From Phytohabitans rumicis (lineage in GTDB: Bacteria; Actinomycetota; Actinomycetes; Mycobacteriales; Micromonosporaceae): 64,000 nucleotides of DNA. Where the stretch lies: positions 620,001 to 684,000 of the forward strand of contig NZ_BLPG01000002.1 of the NCBI RefSeq assembly GCF_011764445.1, given 5' to 3'. Of this stretch, positions 16,526 to 24,505 are shown piece after piece (within the stretch, counting starts at the first letter, position 1; each line of letters begins with the position of its first letter). The notes below the pieces were generated by a model, which was not told the origin of the DNA, did not search any database, and saw only the letters and a program-made list of their open reading frames with translations. The position numbers and the translations under genes were made by a program.

Positions 16526-18412
16526 TCAGGCGCGAAGCTCGTCCGCAAGGCGGCAGCAGCACTTGCCCGCGCGCAGGCAGGCCGCCCCGCGCTCGTGCCC
16601 GGCGGCGGCCTCGGTCGTCGCCACGGGGCCCGCGGAACGCTCGTACACGACGCGGCCACCCACGACCGTGGTGGTGACCGGCAGGTTGACCAGCTCGTGC
16701 GGGTCGACGCCGAGCACGTCGCCGCCCACCACGCAGACGTCCGCGACCATGCCTTCGGCCAGCGTGCCCTTCCAGCCGCCCGCGTGGTCCTGCCAGGCCG
16801 GCGTCCGGGTGTAGGTGGCCAGCGCCTCCGGCACCGTGATCCGCTCGGCCTCGCCCGCGACGCCGCCGCCCGCGCCGCCAAAAACCATGCCCTCGCGTAG
16901 CGCGGCCGCCATCACCCCCTGCAGCCAGTTCGGGTACGTCACCGGCGCGTCGGACGCGCTGGTCACCCGCACACCGAGGTCCAGCGCACTGCGGTACGGC
17001 CACTGGTAGTCGGTGCGGGCCGGCCCGAGCACCGGGTCGAGCGTGCGGCCGAGCAGGTACTTGATGGTCGCGTTCATGTTCGCGCCGATGTCGTGGCGCG
17101 CCATCGTCCGCAGCGTCGCGCGCGGCGTGAGGTCGGCGTGGATGACGTAGTGGCGCAGGTCGGCGCGGCGCCAGTCGCGCCCCATCGCCTTGAGGTAGCC
17201 GGCGACGACCGCGTCGATCGTCGCGTCCCCGGTCGCGTGCGTACCGACCTGGAACCCGGCCCGCACCGCGACCCGGATCATCTCGTGCAGGTTGGCGACC
17301 TGCTCGGCGACCGTCGTCCCGTCGATGACAAGGCTGCCGTTGGTGCCGTCGAGATAAGGCTCGTGCAGCCACGCCGTCTTGGCCGCGGTCGGGATGCCGT
17401 CGGCGAAGAGCTTCACGCCGGCCACCCGCAGCACCCGCGGGTCGATCCCCCGCAACGGCCGGTACGCGGCCAGGACGTCCCGCAGCTGCTGCGGCGCGGT
17501 CCCGCCGGACAGCAGCGCGCTGACGCGTACGCCGAGCGTGCCGGCCCGTACCTTGTCGGCGTAGAGCCCCAGCGTGGCCAGGGTGATGCCGGGATCGGTG
17601 ACGCTGGTGATGCCCTGGGCGTGCAGCAGCGTGACGCCGGCGTCGATGCTGCGCGCCACCTCGTCCGCGGTGAACGCCGGCACCACCGCGCGCACCAGCC
17701 CTTGCGCGGTCTCGCGCAGCACGCCCGTCGGCTCGCCGTCGGCGTCCTTCTCGATCACGCCGCCGGGCGGCGGGACGGTGTCCCGGGTGATGCCGGCCAG
17801 CCGCAGCGCCGCCGTGTTGACCGCCATCGCGTGGAACGAGAAGTCGGTCAGCACGACCGGGTGGTCACCGGAGACCGGGTCGAGATCGGTACGCCGCGGC
17901 GGGCGCGGCAGCCGGTTGTCGTTCCACCCCTGGCCGCGGATCCAGCTGCCGGGCACGGACGCCGCCTCGACCGCCGTGCGCACCACGGCCACCAGCTCGT
18001 CGATCGTCGCGGTGTCCACACCGTACGAGAACGGCGGGAAGTTGAGGCCGAGCGCGTTGAGGTGCACGTGCGAGTCGTTGATGCCGGGCAGCACCGTGCC
18101 ACCGCCGGCGTCGAGCACCTGGGTACGGCGGCCGACGAGCCGGCGTACGTCCCTGGCCCGGCCGACGGCCAGCACCCGCCCGCCGCGGATGGCCACCGCC
18201 TCGGCCGTACGGAACCGCTCGTCCAGAACGAGCACCCGTCCATTGTGGATGACGAGGTCCGCGCTCGTGCCGTGGGCGTACGCGGCTCCCGCCGGCAGCG
18301 CCCCTGCCGCCACGGTGCCGGCGGCCACGGCGGCCGCGCCGCGGAGCAGTTGCCGGCGATCCAGCTCATAGCCCATGTCCGCATAGCCCATATCGAGATC
18401 ACCCCGGGTCAT
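16526..18412 (-). CDS. Exported amidohydrolase, YtcJ-like, with Tat signal
   Basis: 628-aa metal-dependent hydrolase of the YtcJ/amidohydrolase 3 group. ATG 18412 follows GAGGAG. The N terminus carries a twin-arginine signal (DRRQLLRGAAAVAAG) with a probable Ala-x-Ala cleavage near residue 45, so the folded enzyme is exported. Metal-site motifs include NDSHVHLNALG, KLFADG, GTHATGDATID and IHADLTP. Its promoter holds a regulon box, so it may release the amine substrate from an amide or carbamate outside the cell; this role is inferred. Confidence 0.8.
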   Translation of the reverse strand: MTRGDLDMGYADMGYELDRRQLLRGAAAVAAGTVAAGALPAGAAYAHGTSADLVIHNGRVLVLDERFRTAEAVAIRGGRVLAVGRARDVRRLVGRRTQVLDAGGGTVLPGINDSHVHLNALGLNFPPFSYGVDTATIDELVAVVRTAVEAASVPGSWIRGQGWNDNRLPRPPRRTDLDPVSGDHPVVLTDFSFHAMAVNTAALRLAGITRDTVPPPGGVIEKDADGEPTGVLRETAQGLVRAVVPAFTADEVARSIDAGVTLLHAQGITSVTDPGITLATLGLYADKVRAGTLGVRVSALLSGGTAPQQLRDVLAAYRPLRGIDPRVLRVAGVKLFADGIPTAAKTAWLHEPYLDGTNGSLVIDGTTVAEQVANLHEMIRVAVRAGFQVGTHATGDATIDAVVAGYLKAMGRDWRRADLRHYVIHADLTPRATLRTMARHDIGANMNATIKYLLGRTLDPVLGPARTDYQWPYRSALDLGVRVTSASDAPVTYPNWLQGVMAAALREGMVFGGAGGGVAGEAERITVPEALATYTRTPAWQDHAGGWKGTLAEGMVADVCVVGGDVLGVDPHELVNLPVTTTVVGGRVVYERSAGPVATTEAAAGHERGAACLRAGKCCCRLADELRA

Positions 18413-18487
18413 CGCCACTCCTCGAGATCGCAATCCGGGAGCCGGCATCACCCGCGGGCCGACACCGGCGTCGGTGACGGCAATACT

Positions 18488-18501
18488 GTTCGGACCCAAA
18501 C
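18488..18501. promoter_or_regulatory. MarR-type operator box in front of the amidohydrolase
   Basis: Read on the minus strand, GTTTGGGTCCGAAC fits the island consensus and is flanked by ATATC as at the hpaE promoter. It lies 76 bp upstream of the amidohydrolase start and marks the right edge of the regulon. Confidence 0.7.
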
Positions 18502-18678
18502 GATATGTCAAGGGTGGTGGCGCCGCGGCTCGCGCCGACCAGGCTCGACACCGCGTACGCGGCGGTCAAAGCTCGCGCCGCGCGCGGCGCTCAAGACCCG
18601 CGGCGTGCGGCGCTCAAGGCCCGCGACGCTCAAGGCCCGCGACGCACGGCCCGCGACGCACGGCCCGCGGCGCACGGC

Positions 18679-18734
18679 GCACGACCCGCGGCGCACGACC
18701 CGCGGCGCACGACCCGCGGCGCACGACCCGCGGC
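18679..18734. repeat. 14-bp tandem repeat within a low-complexity block
   Basis: Four perfect copies of GCACGACCCGCGGC. They sit in a roughly 230-bp block (18560-18790) of related GC-rich units such as GCACGGCCCGCGAC and GCTCAAGGCCCGCGGC. No gene is supported there despite open frames on both strands. Confidence 0.8.
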
Positions 18735-18800
18735 GCTCAAGGCCCGCGGCGTGCGGCCCGCGGCGTGCGGCGCACGGCCCGCGGCGATCAAGGAAAAGGC

Positions 18801-18865
18801 CGTCGATCAAGGGCAAACGGCTGTGGATCGGAGATCCAAGCACGACCGTTCGCCCTTGATCGACG
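18801..18865. repeat. 65-bp palindromic repeat, copy 3
   Basis: 25-bp arms (18801-18825, 18841-18865) with three mismatches and a 15-nt loop GATCGGAGATCCAAG. It belongs to the same family as the copies at 9.7 and 10.0 kb. Between it and the next gene (18866-18974) there is only GGCCCGGC-type low-complexity sequence. Confidence 0.8.
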
Positions 18866-18974
18866 GCGAGGGCCGGGCGGCCCGGCGGCCAGGGCCCGGC
18901 GGGGCCTGGCGGCCGAGCCGGGCGGGGGGCGCCCGGCTCGGCCAGAGCCGGGCGGGGGCCCGGCGGGAGGAGGG

Positions 18975-19961
18975 TCAGGAGGTGGGCGGCGCGCCGCTCG
19001 GGGGTGTGCCGCCGGGGCCCTGGCCGCCGCCCGGGGCGCCGCCGCCGGCCGGGGCCGCGCCGCCCGTGGGGGTCGTGGTGGTGTCGACACCGACGGTCAA
19101 GGCCACCGTGTATCCGCTGGTGGCGTCGCCGGTGACGGTGGCGAGCTGCTTCACCCCGCCGTCGTCGCCGAACACGTTGTCGCTGTCCAGGCTGACCTGC
19201 GCGAAGGTGCTGACCGACTTCTCGTAGCCGCTCACCGCGTACGCCGTCTTGCAGACGTCGGCGGGCAGCGCCACCTGGGACGTGGCGATGGCCTTGGTGG
19301 AGTCGGTGATGCTCGCCTGGTCCGGGTAGACCTCGAAGTGGATGTGCGGCCACCGCCCCGAGTAGCAGGCCGGGAAGATGCTGGTGAAGGTCACCTTGCC
19401 GGAGGAGTCCGCGATCTGGACACCACGCAGGTAGTTCTCGTTGGTGATCCCCTCCGAGTACAGGGAGTAGTTGCCGTCACGGTCGCAGTGCCACACGTAG
19501 ACGGCGGTGCCGGCGAAGGCGGCTCCACCGTTCGCCAGGTCCTGGATGGTCAGCTCCAGCGTCATCGGGATGCCCTCGGCCGTTCCGCTGGCGGAGCCGA
19601 AGCTGGACCGGATGTCCGACCGCACGACGCCGCTCTGCTCCAGCACGTCCGGGCCGTTCGACCCGTCGCCCGGGTACGGCCCGGCGGTCTCGTCCGGGAT
19701 CTCGCCCGAGGAGGTGGAGCTCGACGACGAGGAGGAGCTCGCGGCCGTCGAGCCGCTGCTGGAACCGCTGCCGGAGTTGCCGCCGCACGCCGCCAGGCCG
19801 AGGCCGGCGGCGCCGATGCCGAGCGCGCGCAGGAACCTGCGGCGACCCATCAGGGTCCCGATGTCGAAGCCGAGACCCTGGTCGAAGATGTCCTCGTCGG
19901 GTTTGGCCAGAGGACGGCCTTCGTACGTCCGTGGCGGCCCAGACTGCCCGCTGCGCTCCAT
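18975..19961 (-). CDS. Intradiol ring-cleavage dioxygenase-like lipoprotein
   Basis: 328-aa protein; ATG 19961 is chosen because AGGAGAA lies 6 bp upstream, while an earlier ATG at 20009 has no such site. A twin-arginine motif GRRRFLRALGIGAAG ends in a lipobox LAAC, followed by a Ser-rich spacer and then an intradiol dioxygenase domain (about 80-270). Likely Fe(III) ligands lie in YSLYSEG, CYSGRWPHIHFEVY and the two His of PHIHF. The C-terminal 45 residues are Gly/Pro-rich. Secreted intradiol-like proteins are common in actinobacteria; activity on catechols or lignin-derived aromatics is inferred. Confidence 0.8.
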   Translation of the reverse strand: MERSGQSGPPRTYEGRPLAKPDEDIFDQGLGFDIGTLMGRRRFLRALGIGAAGLGLAACGGNSGSGSSSGSTAASSSSSSSSTSSGEIPDETAGPYPGDGSNGPDVLEQSGVVRSDIRSSFGSASGTAEGIPMTLELTIQDLANGGAAFAGTAVYVWHCDRDGNYSLYSEGITNENYLRGVQIADSSGKVTFTSIFPACYSGRWPHIHFEVYPDQASITDSTKAIATSQVALPADVCKTAYAVSGYEKSVSTFAQVSLDSDNVFGDDGGVKQLATVTGDATSGYTVALTVGVDTTTTPTGGAAPAGGGAPGGGQGPGGTPPSGAPPTS

Positions 19962-20088
19962 CTCGGGTTCTCCTATCGTGGCTGGTTTGACCTCTTGCCG
20001 ATGACTCATCCTGGGAAAGGGTCCTAGGCGCCAGCCATGTGCCTTCTGAGAGCCGCCTGTGAAGATGGTGGGGGCCGCGACGGCCCGC

Positions 20089-20712
20089 TTATGGGCGTGG
20101 TGGCCCGAGTAGGGCATCGATGACCTCGTGCAGCGGGCCGGTCAGGTCCTCGGCGGTGGCGTCGCGCAACGGCCGCAGTCCGACGGTGGACCGCAGGACG
20201 GCGACGCCGACGCCGAGGGCGACCACCAGCTCCGCCCGCAGGAGGCGCTCGTCGTCGTCCCGCTCCGGCGGCGTACCCGAGGCGGCGAGCACCTGCTGGC
20301 TGAAGTCGTGCAGGGCCTGCCGGCGCAGGCTGTCGACCCGCTCGTCGCCGGAGACGCGCAGCAGCATCAGCACCGGGTGCTCGGCGAACTCCGACCAGGC
20401 GTGGCCGGACAGCTGGCGGCTGAGGGCCTCGGCGAGCGCGGCGCGATCCTGTGGTGGTTCGCCCGCGCCGCCGAGCGTCCGCGGCGTGGCCGCGAGCGCG
20501 GCCTTGAAGAGCCCCTCCTTGGAGTCGAAGTAGCGCTTGATGAGCGCCAGGTTGACCCCCACGTCGGCGGCGACGTCCCGCAGCGTCGTGCGGTCGTAGC
20601 CCATCCGGAGAAACCGGCTGCGCGCCGCCTCCAGCAGCTCCTGCCGGGTCGCCTCGGCGTCCCGGCGCCGGCGCTGCGGGGCGGGCTGCCCGGACGTCGT
20701 TCTCGTCGCCAT
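20089..20712 (-). CDS. TetR-family regulator
   Basis: 207 aa with an N-terminal TetR helix-turn-helix: ATRQELLEAARSRFLRMGYD, TTLRDVAADVGVNLALIKRYF and DSKEGLFKAAL at residues about 20-75. The C-terminal two thirds is the ligand and dimer domain. It is divergent from the isochorismatase-like gene, and two AAGTAATC elements between them are its probable operators. Confidence 0.85.
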   Translation of the reverse strand: MATRTTSGQPAPQRRRRDAEATRQELLEAARSRFLRMGYDRTTLRDVAADVGVNLALIKRYFDSKEGLFKAALAATPRTLGGAGEPPQDRAALAEALSRQLSGHAWSEFAEHPVLMLLRVSGDERVDSLRRQALHDFSQQVLAASGTPPERDDDERLLRAELVVALGVGVAVLRSTVGLRPLRDATAEDLTGPLHEVIDALLGPPRP

Positions 20713-20730
20713 GCCGCAGCATAGCCGACC

Positions 20731-20795
20731 AAGTAATCGCTCGTTGACATGCCTCGAACGGCCGAGCTAGGGTCCAAGTAATCACCTGATGACTT
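20731..20795. promoter_or_regulatory. TetR operators between divergent genes
   Basis: AAGTAATCACCTGATGACTT (20776-20795) is a 20-bp near-perfect palindrome. AAGTAATCGCTCGTTGACAT (20731-20750) is a weaker second copy. They flank the probable promoters of both divergent genes. Confidence 0.75.
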
Positions 20796-20813
20796 AGCTC
20801 TGGAAGGGCGACC

Positions 20814-21365
20814 GTGACCAAGCAGGCGCTCCTGGTAATGGATGTTCAACAGGTCGTGGTCGACCGCTACCCCGATCCCGGGTACCTGCCACGCCTGGGT
20901 ACGGCGATCGACGCGGCCCGGACGGCCGGCGTTCCGGTGATCTACGCGGTCGTCGGGTTCCGCCCCGGCTACCCGGAGGTCAGCACCCGCAACAAGATGT
21001 TCGGTGCGCTCGCGCTGCGCGGGCCCGCGGCCGGCGGCGACGACGCCACCCGGATCCACCCCGACGTCGCACCCGAGCCGGGCGACGTCGTCGTCACCAA
21101 GCGCCGCGTCAGCGCCTTCGCCGGCAGCGACCTCGACCTGGTCCTGCGGGCCGGCGACATCGGCCACCTCGTGCTGACCGGCGTCGCCACGAGCGGCGTC
21201 GTGCTGTCCACCCTGCGCCAGGCCGCCGACCTCGACTTCGGCCTCACCGTCCTGTCCGACGGCTGCCTCGACGCCGACCCCGAGGTGCACCGGGTCCTCA
21301 CCGAGAAGGTCTTCCCCCAGCAGGCGGACGTCACGACCGTGGCCGCCTGGGCGGCGGCAACCTAG
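20814..21365 (+). CDS. Isochorismatase-like hydrolase without the usual cysteine
   Basis: 183-aa isochorismatase-fold protein. Asp10 (LLVMDVQQ) and a Lys in VVTKRRVSAF match the family, but the motif that carries the nucleophilic Cys in nicotinamidase-type enzymes (GxxTxxCV) reads GVATSGVVLST, with Val in place of Cys. This resembles PhzD-like isochorismatases, which act without Cys, so vinyl-ether or non-amidase chemistry is possible. GTG start with GGAAGGG upstream. Control by the divergent TetR protein is likely. Confidence 0.8.
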   Translation: MTKQALLVMDVQQVVVDRYPDPGYLPRLGTAIDAARTAGVPVIYAVVGFRPGYPEVSTRNKMFGALALRGPAAGGDDATRIHPDVAPEPGDVVVTKRRVSAFAGSDLDLVLRAGDIGHLVLTGVATSGVVLSTLRQAADLDFGLTVLSDGCLDADPEVHRVLTEKVFPQQADVTTVAAWAAAT

Positions 21366-21551
21366 CCGGGGCACTTCGATGCTGGCGGCAAAGGCATCCG
21401 GTGTTCATCAAGGCGATGCCCCTCGCGATTGTCCGATATGGACGGAGGAATTATTCCACCGCTCGGTGGCTGAAGGGACATTCGGAATACTGGTCTCATA
21501 CCGCCGGACGGGACAGTGATCTTCGCACGCCTGTACGAGAATGTAGGAGTG

Positions 21552-22787
21552 ATGCCGGATGTGTTGACGCAGCTCAAGGCCACGGCCGACGCGAGCGTCA
21601 GCACACCCACGTGGTCGTTGCGCGACGAGGATCTGGTCGAGTGTTTGGACGCCGTGCACGCGATCACGCAGGCGGTGGCGGCGTTGCAGGCCCGGCTGGT
21701 TCGGGAGATCGACAGCCGCGGCCTGGCCATCACGCAGCACGCCTCCAGCACCAAAGCCTGGCTCCGAGAGCATCTGCGGATCAGCCCGCACGCGGCCAAG
21801 CGGATGCTCGAGCTCGCTGAAGCTCTCGACGCGCGGCCCGTCCTGGCCAAGGCGGTTGCCGACGGTCTGGTCAACACCGAGCAGGCGCAGGTGATCGCGG
21901 CCGCGCTACAGCAGCTTCCCGCTGAGGTGGTGGGCAAGGCGGAGAAGGCCATGATTGGTCGGGCCGCCGAGTTCGAGCCGAACACGCTCCGCCGCTACGG
22001 CGAAGGCATCCTCGCCTACGTCGCCCCCGAACTCGCCGAGGCCGCCGACGCGGAGGCGTTGGAACGCATGGAGGCCAGAGCGCGGCAGACCAGGGCGTTC
22101 CACCTGACCCGGCACGGCGACGGACGGGTGCGGCTGACCGGATGGCTGGACGAAGACGGCGCCGCCACCGTCAACGCCGCCCTCGACCCGTTATGCGCAC
22201 CACGCCACGACGTAGACGTCCGCACCCCGGCCCAACGCCGCGCCGACGCCCTGGTCGAGATCTGCGACCTGGCCATGCGGACCGAAGACCTACCGGAGAG
22301 CGGTGGGGAGCGGCCGCACGTGGTGGTCACCGTGTCGTTCGACCTGCTGCGCCTAGCCCTCGGTGTCGGCACGTTGGACACCGGTGAGCGGCTCAGTCCG
22401 GAGCAGGTGCGCCGGCTGGCCTGCGACGCCAAAATCATTCCCGCCGTGTTGGGTGGTGACGGGCAGATCCTGGACCTGGGCCGCACCCGCCGCCTCGTCA
22501 GCGGACCGTTGCGGCGGGCGCTGGAGTTGCGGGACAAGGGCTGCGCGTTCCCCGGCTGCGACCGGCCACCGCGCTGGTGTCACGGGCACCACATCGTGTC
22601 GTGGGCCGACGGCGGACCCACCACCTTGGACAACAGCGTCATGCTCTGCGGCTACCACCATAGGCTGATCCACCGTGGACATTGGATCGTCCGGATCGCC
22701 GCCGACGGGATGCCCGAGTTCATCCCACCCGCGTACGTGGACCTGGAGCGCCGACCACGGCGGAACACCTACCACCGCCGCGAATGA
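21552..22787 (+). CDS. DUF222-HNH endonuclease domain protein
   Basis: 411-aa protein: a helical DUF222 region (about 10-300) followed by a C-terminal HNH motif (CAFPGCDRPPRWCHGHH, WADGGPTTLDNSVMLCGYHH). This family occurs in many copies in actinobacterial genomes and is often linked to repeated or mobile sequence; function is not established. Codon use (more A/T third positions) is somewhat unlike the neighbours, consistent with transfer. Start uncertain: ATG 21552 or GTG 21561, the latter better spaced from AGGAG. Confidence 0.8.
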   Translation: MPDVLTQLKATADASVSTPTWSLRDEDLVECLDAVHAITQAVAALQARLVREIDSRGLAITQHASSTKAWLREHLRISPHAAKRMLELAEALDARPVLAKAVADGLVNTEQAQVIAAALQQLPAEVVGKAEKAMIGRAAEFEPNTLRRYGEGILAYVAPELAEAADAEALERMEARARQTRAFHLTRHGDGRVRLTGWLDEDGAATVNAALDPLCAPRHDVDVRTPAQRRADALVEICDLAMRTEDLPESGGERPHVVVTVSFDLLRLALGVGTLDTGERLSPEQVRRLACDAKIIPAVLGGDGQILDLGRTRRLVSGPLRRALELRDKGCAFPGCDRPPRWCHGHHIVSWADGGPTTLDNSVMLCGYHHRLIHRGHWIVRIAADGMPEFIPPAYVDLERRPRRNTYHRRE

Positions 22788-22835
22788 CCGCTACGGTGGG
22801 GGCTCCACGACATCCCCAGGCCGATCGGCAGGATG

Positions 22836-23684
22836 CTATGGACGACTGGTCGCCTGCGTGGCGAAGGCCGCTACGTCGGCTGCCGCACGTGCCGGGTCTT
22901 CCCAGTAGAAGGCGTGCCCTGCTCCGGGGTAGATCAGTAGCCGGGCGCCTGGGATCGCCGATGTCAGTCGTTCCTGGTCGTGTCTGGTCAGGATGGAATC
23001 CTGATCGCCCCAGATCACGAGCGTCGGGGCAACGATCCGGTCGAGCTCGGCGAATGAATCGTCCTCGATCAGACCTTCGAACGTCGATCGCCAGACCCGC
23101 GCTGAAACCTTCAGGTTCTCCTGCACCATGGTCTCCATCAGCCCGGCAGGTAGGGCATGCACGACGACACTTTCGGCGAATCCGCGCACCCAGTCGGGAT
23201 CAACGGGGTCGGTCAAGGTGGAGATGGTCGAGTCCCACAGCTGGCGCAGCGCTGGCTTGTTCGCCAACGTGTCCGGTGAACCCAGCAATACAAGCCCACG
23301 CGTGCTGTCCGGGTGATCGATCGCGAAGCGGCGAGCCACGACGCCACCGCTCGAACCCCCCACAACTACCGCCTCGTCAAGGTGCAAAGCATCGAAGAAC
23401 GACCCCAGGTCAGCGGCGAAATCCTCGGGACGGTAGCCGTTGGTCGGCTCGCTTGCGCCGGCGGAACCACGCTGTGTGAGCGCGAAGGCATGGATTTCCG
23501 CGGGCAGGTGCGCCAAGAGTGGTTCAAACGCGCGCCACGAGTCGGCGACGGCGTGCACGAACACGACCGGCACCCCGTCGTGGTCCCCTTGCTCAACGAA
23601 GGGCAGCGTCACGCCGGAGGCCACCTTCACCGAGGTGGTAGCCACCACGTGTTGATCATAAGGTGCCCCGGACGCCGTCGGCAT
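22836..23684 (-). CDS. Alpha/beta hydrolase
   Basis: 282-aa alpha/beta hydrolase-fold protein. The nucleophile elbow VVGGSSGGVV gives the Ser, WGDQDSI supplies the acid region and GAGHAFYWEDP the catalytic His; the oxyanion region is FVHAVADSW. No signal peptide. Substrate unknown (ester, lactone or haloalkane are all possible). The true start may be later, near VATTSVKV, because residues 1-14 are weakly hydrolase-like. Confidence 0.8.
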   Translation of the reverse strand: MPTASGAPYDQHVVATTSVKVASGVTLPFVEQGDHDGVPVVFVHAVADSWRAFEPLLAHLPAEIHAFALTQRGSAGASEPTNGYRPEDFAADLGSFFDALHLDEAVVVGGSSGGVVARRFAIDHPDSTRGLVLLGSPDTLANKPALRQLWDSTISTLTDPVDPDWVRGFAESVVVHALPAGLMETMVQENLKVSARVWRSTFEGLIEDDSFAELDRIVAPTLVIWGDQDSILTRHDQERLTSAIPGARLLIYPGAGHAFYWEDPARAAADVAAFATQATSRP

Positions 23685-23771
23685 CGGCGACTCAGATTTC
23701 GCGGACCACGCGCCTCAAGCCCACATCGACGCCGACCCGACCGACTCGATCACGAGGATAGGCTTCGCCGG

Positions 23772-24068
23772 ATGGAGGATCTCCTAGTGTTCCTGGCTGT
23801 CGCTGGCGGCTTCGCCGCCATCCTGGGAGCCGTCGCATGGTTAGGAACCCGGATTCGGAGACGCGGCATCGGCGGCGGTCTCATGGGCCCGATCGACGAG
23901 ATCTACAACCCCGGCGCCCATCGGGCCCGCCTGGACGTCCAGACACACGAGGAACGCGTGGCGCCCATGCCGTCGCCCGACGACCGGTGGAGCCGCGTCC
24001 GCGCCCGTCATCCGAAACCAGGCGACGGACCCACCACGGGTGACCCGCCGCCACTGGATGCCGGCTGA
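23772..24068 (+). CDS. Small membrane protein, hypothetical
   Basis: 98 aa with one N-terminal transmembrane helix (residues about 4-25), a basic stop-transfer (RIRRRG) and a Pro/Asp-rich soluble tail containing MGPIDEIYNPGAHRARLDVQ. The tail resembles C-terminal parts of small actinobacterial membrane proteins, but no function can be given. Confidence 0.6.
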   Translation: MEDLLVFLAVAGGFAAILGAVAWLGTRIRRRGIGGGLMGPIDEIYNPGAHRARLDVQTHEERVAPMPSPDDRWSRVRARHPKPGDGPTTGDPPPLDAG

Positions 24069-24196
24069 CCCCGGAACCGCAGCACCGCGATCCAACCGCC
24101 AACCGCAAGAGCCTCAGCCCCGTGGGCGGTTGGCACCCGGAGCGGGAGCCTGAGCCGGCGACGAAGACGGCGTCGGCTCTTCGGCGCGGACGCCCA

Positions 24197-24505
24197 TCAC
24201 CGCGGCCAACGGGGCCCCGCGTCCGTACCGGCCCGCTTCGCGCGGAAGCCGTTGAGCGCGCCGTACAGCACGAAGAACGCCACCATGCCGGCCAGCAGGC
24301 CGATGGCGTACAGGCCGAACAGTTCCGTCCCGGGCTCGAAGAGGCCGGTAACCGCGGCGCCGCCGACCACGCCGACCACGCTGGCCAGGTCGCCGATCGC
24401 GGCCCGCTCGGTGTTGCGGGCCAGGGTCCGGTAGGTGAGGTAGCCGATGACCAGGCCGAAGCATACGGCTCCGGCCTGGGCGAGCAGGCCCGGTTCGGGG
24501 TTCAC
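24197..24505 (-). CDS. Small three-helix membrane protein coupled to a CHAT protease
   Basis: 102 aa with three predicted transmembrane segments (about 10-28, 38-56, 62-84) and a short basic tail (FRAKRAGTD). Its GTG start overlaps the stop of the CHAT protease gene by 4 bp (GTGA), so both are made together. Caspase-like proteases in bacterial conflict systems often act on a membrane-disrupting partner. This protein is a candidate partner or anchor, but no known effector motif is seen. Confidence 0.65.
   Translation of the reverse strand: MNPEPGLLAQAGAVCFGLVIGYLTYRTLARNTERAAIGDLASVVGVVGGAAVTGLFEPGTELFGLYAIGLLAGMVAFFVLYGALNGFRAKRAGTDAGPRWPR

Noticed and set aside
18560-18790. CRISPR array
   Set aside because: Units are contiguous 14-mers with no unique spacers of 30-40 bp and no cas genes are present.
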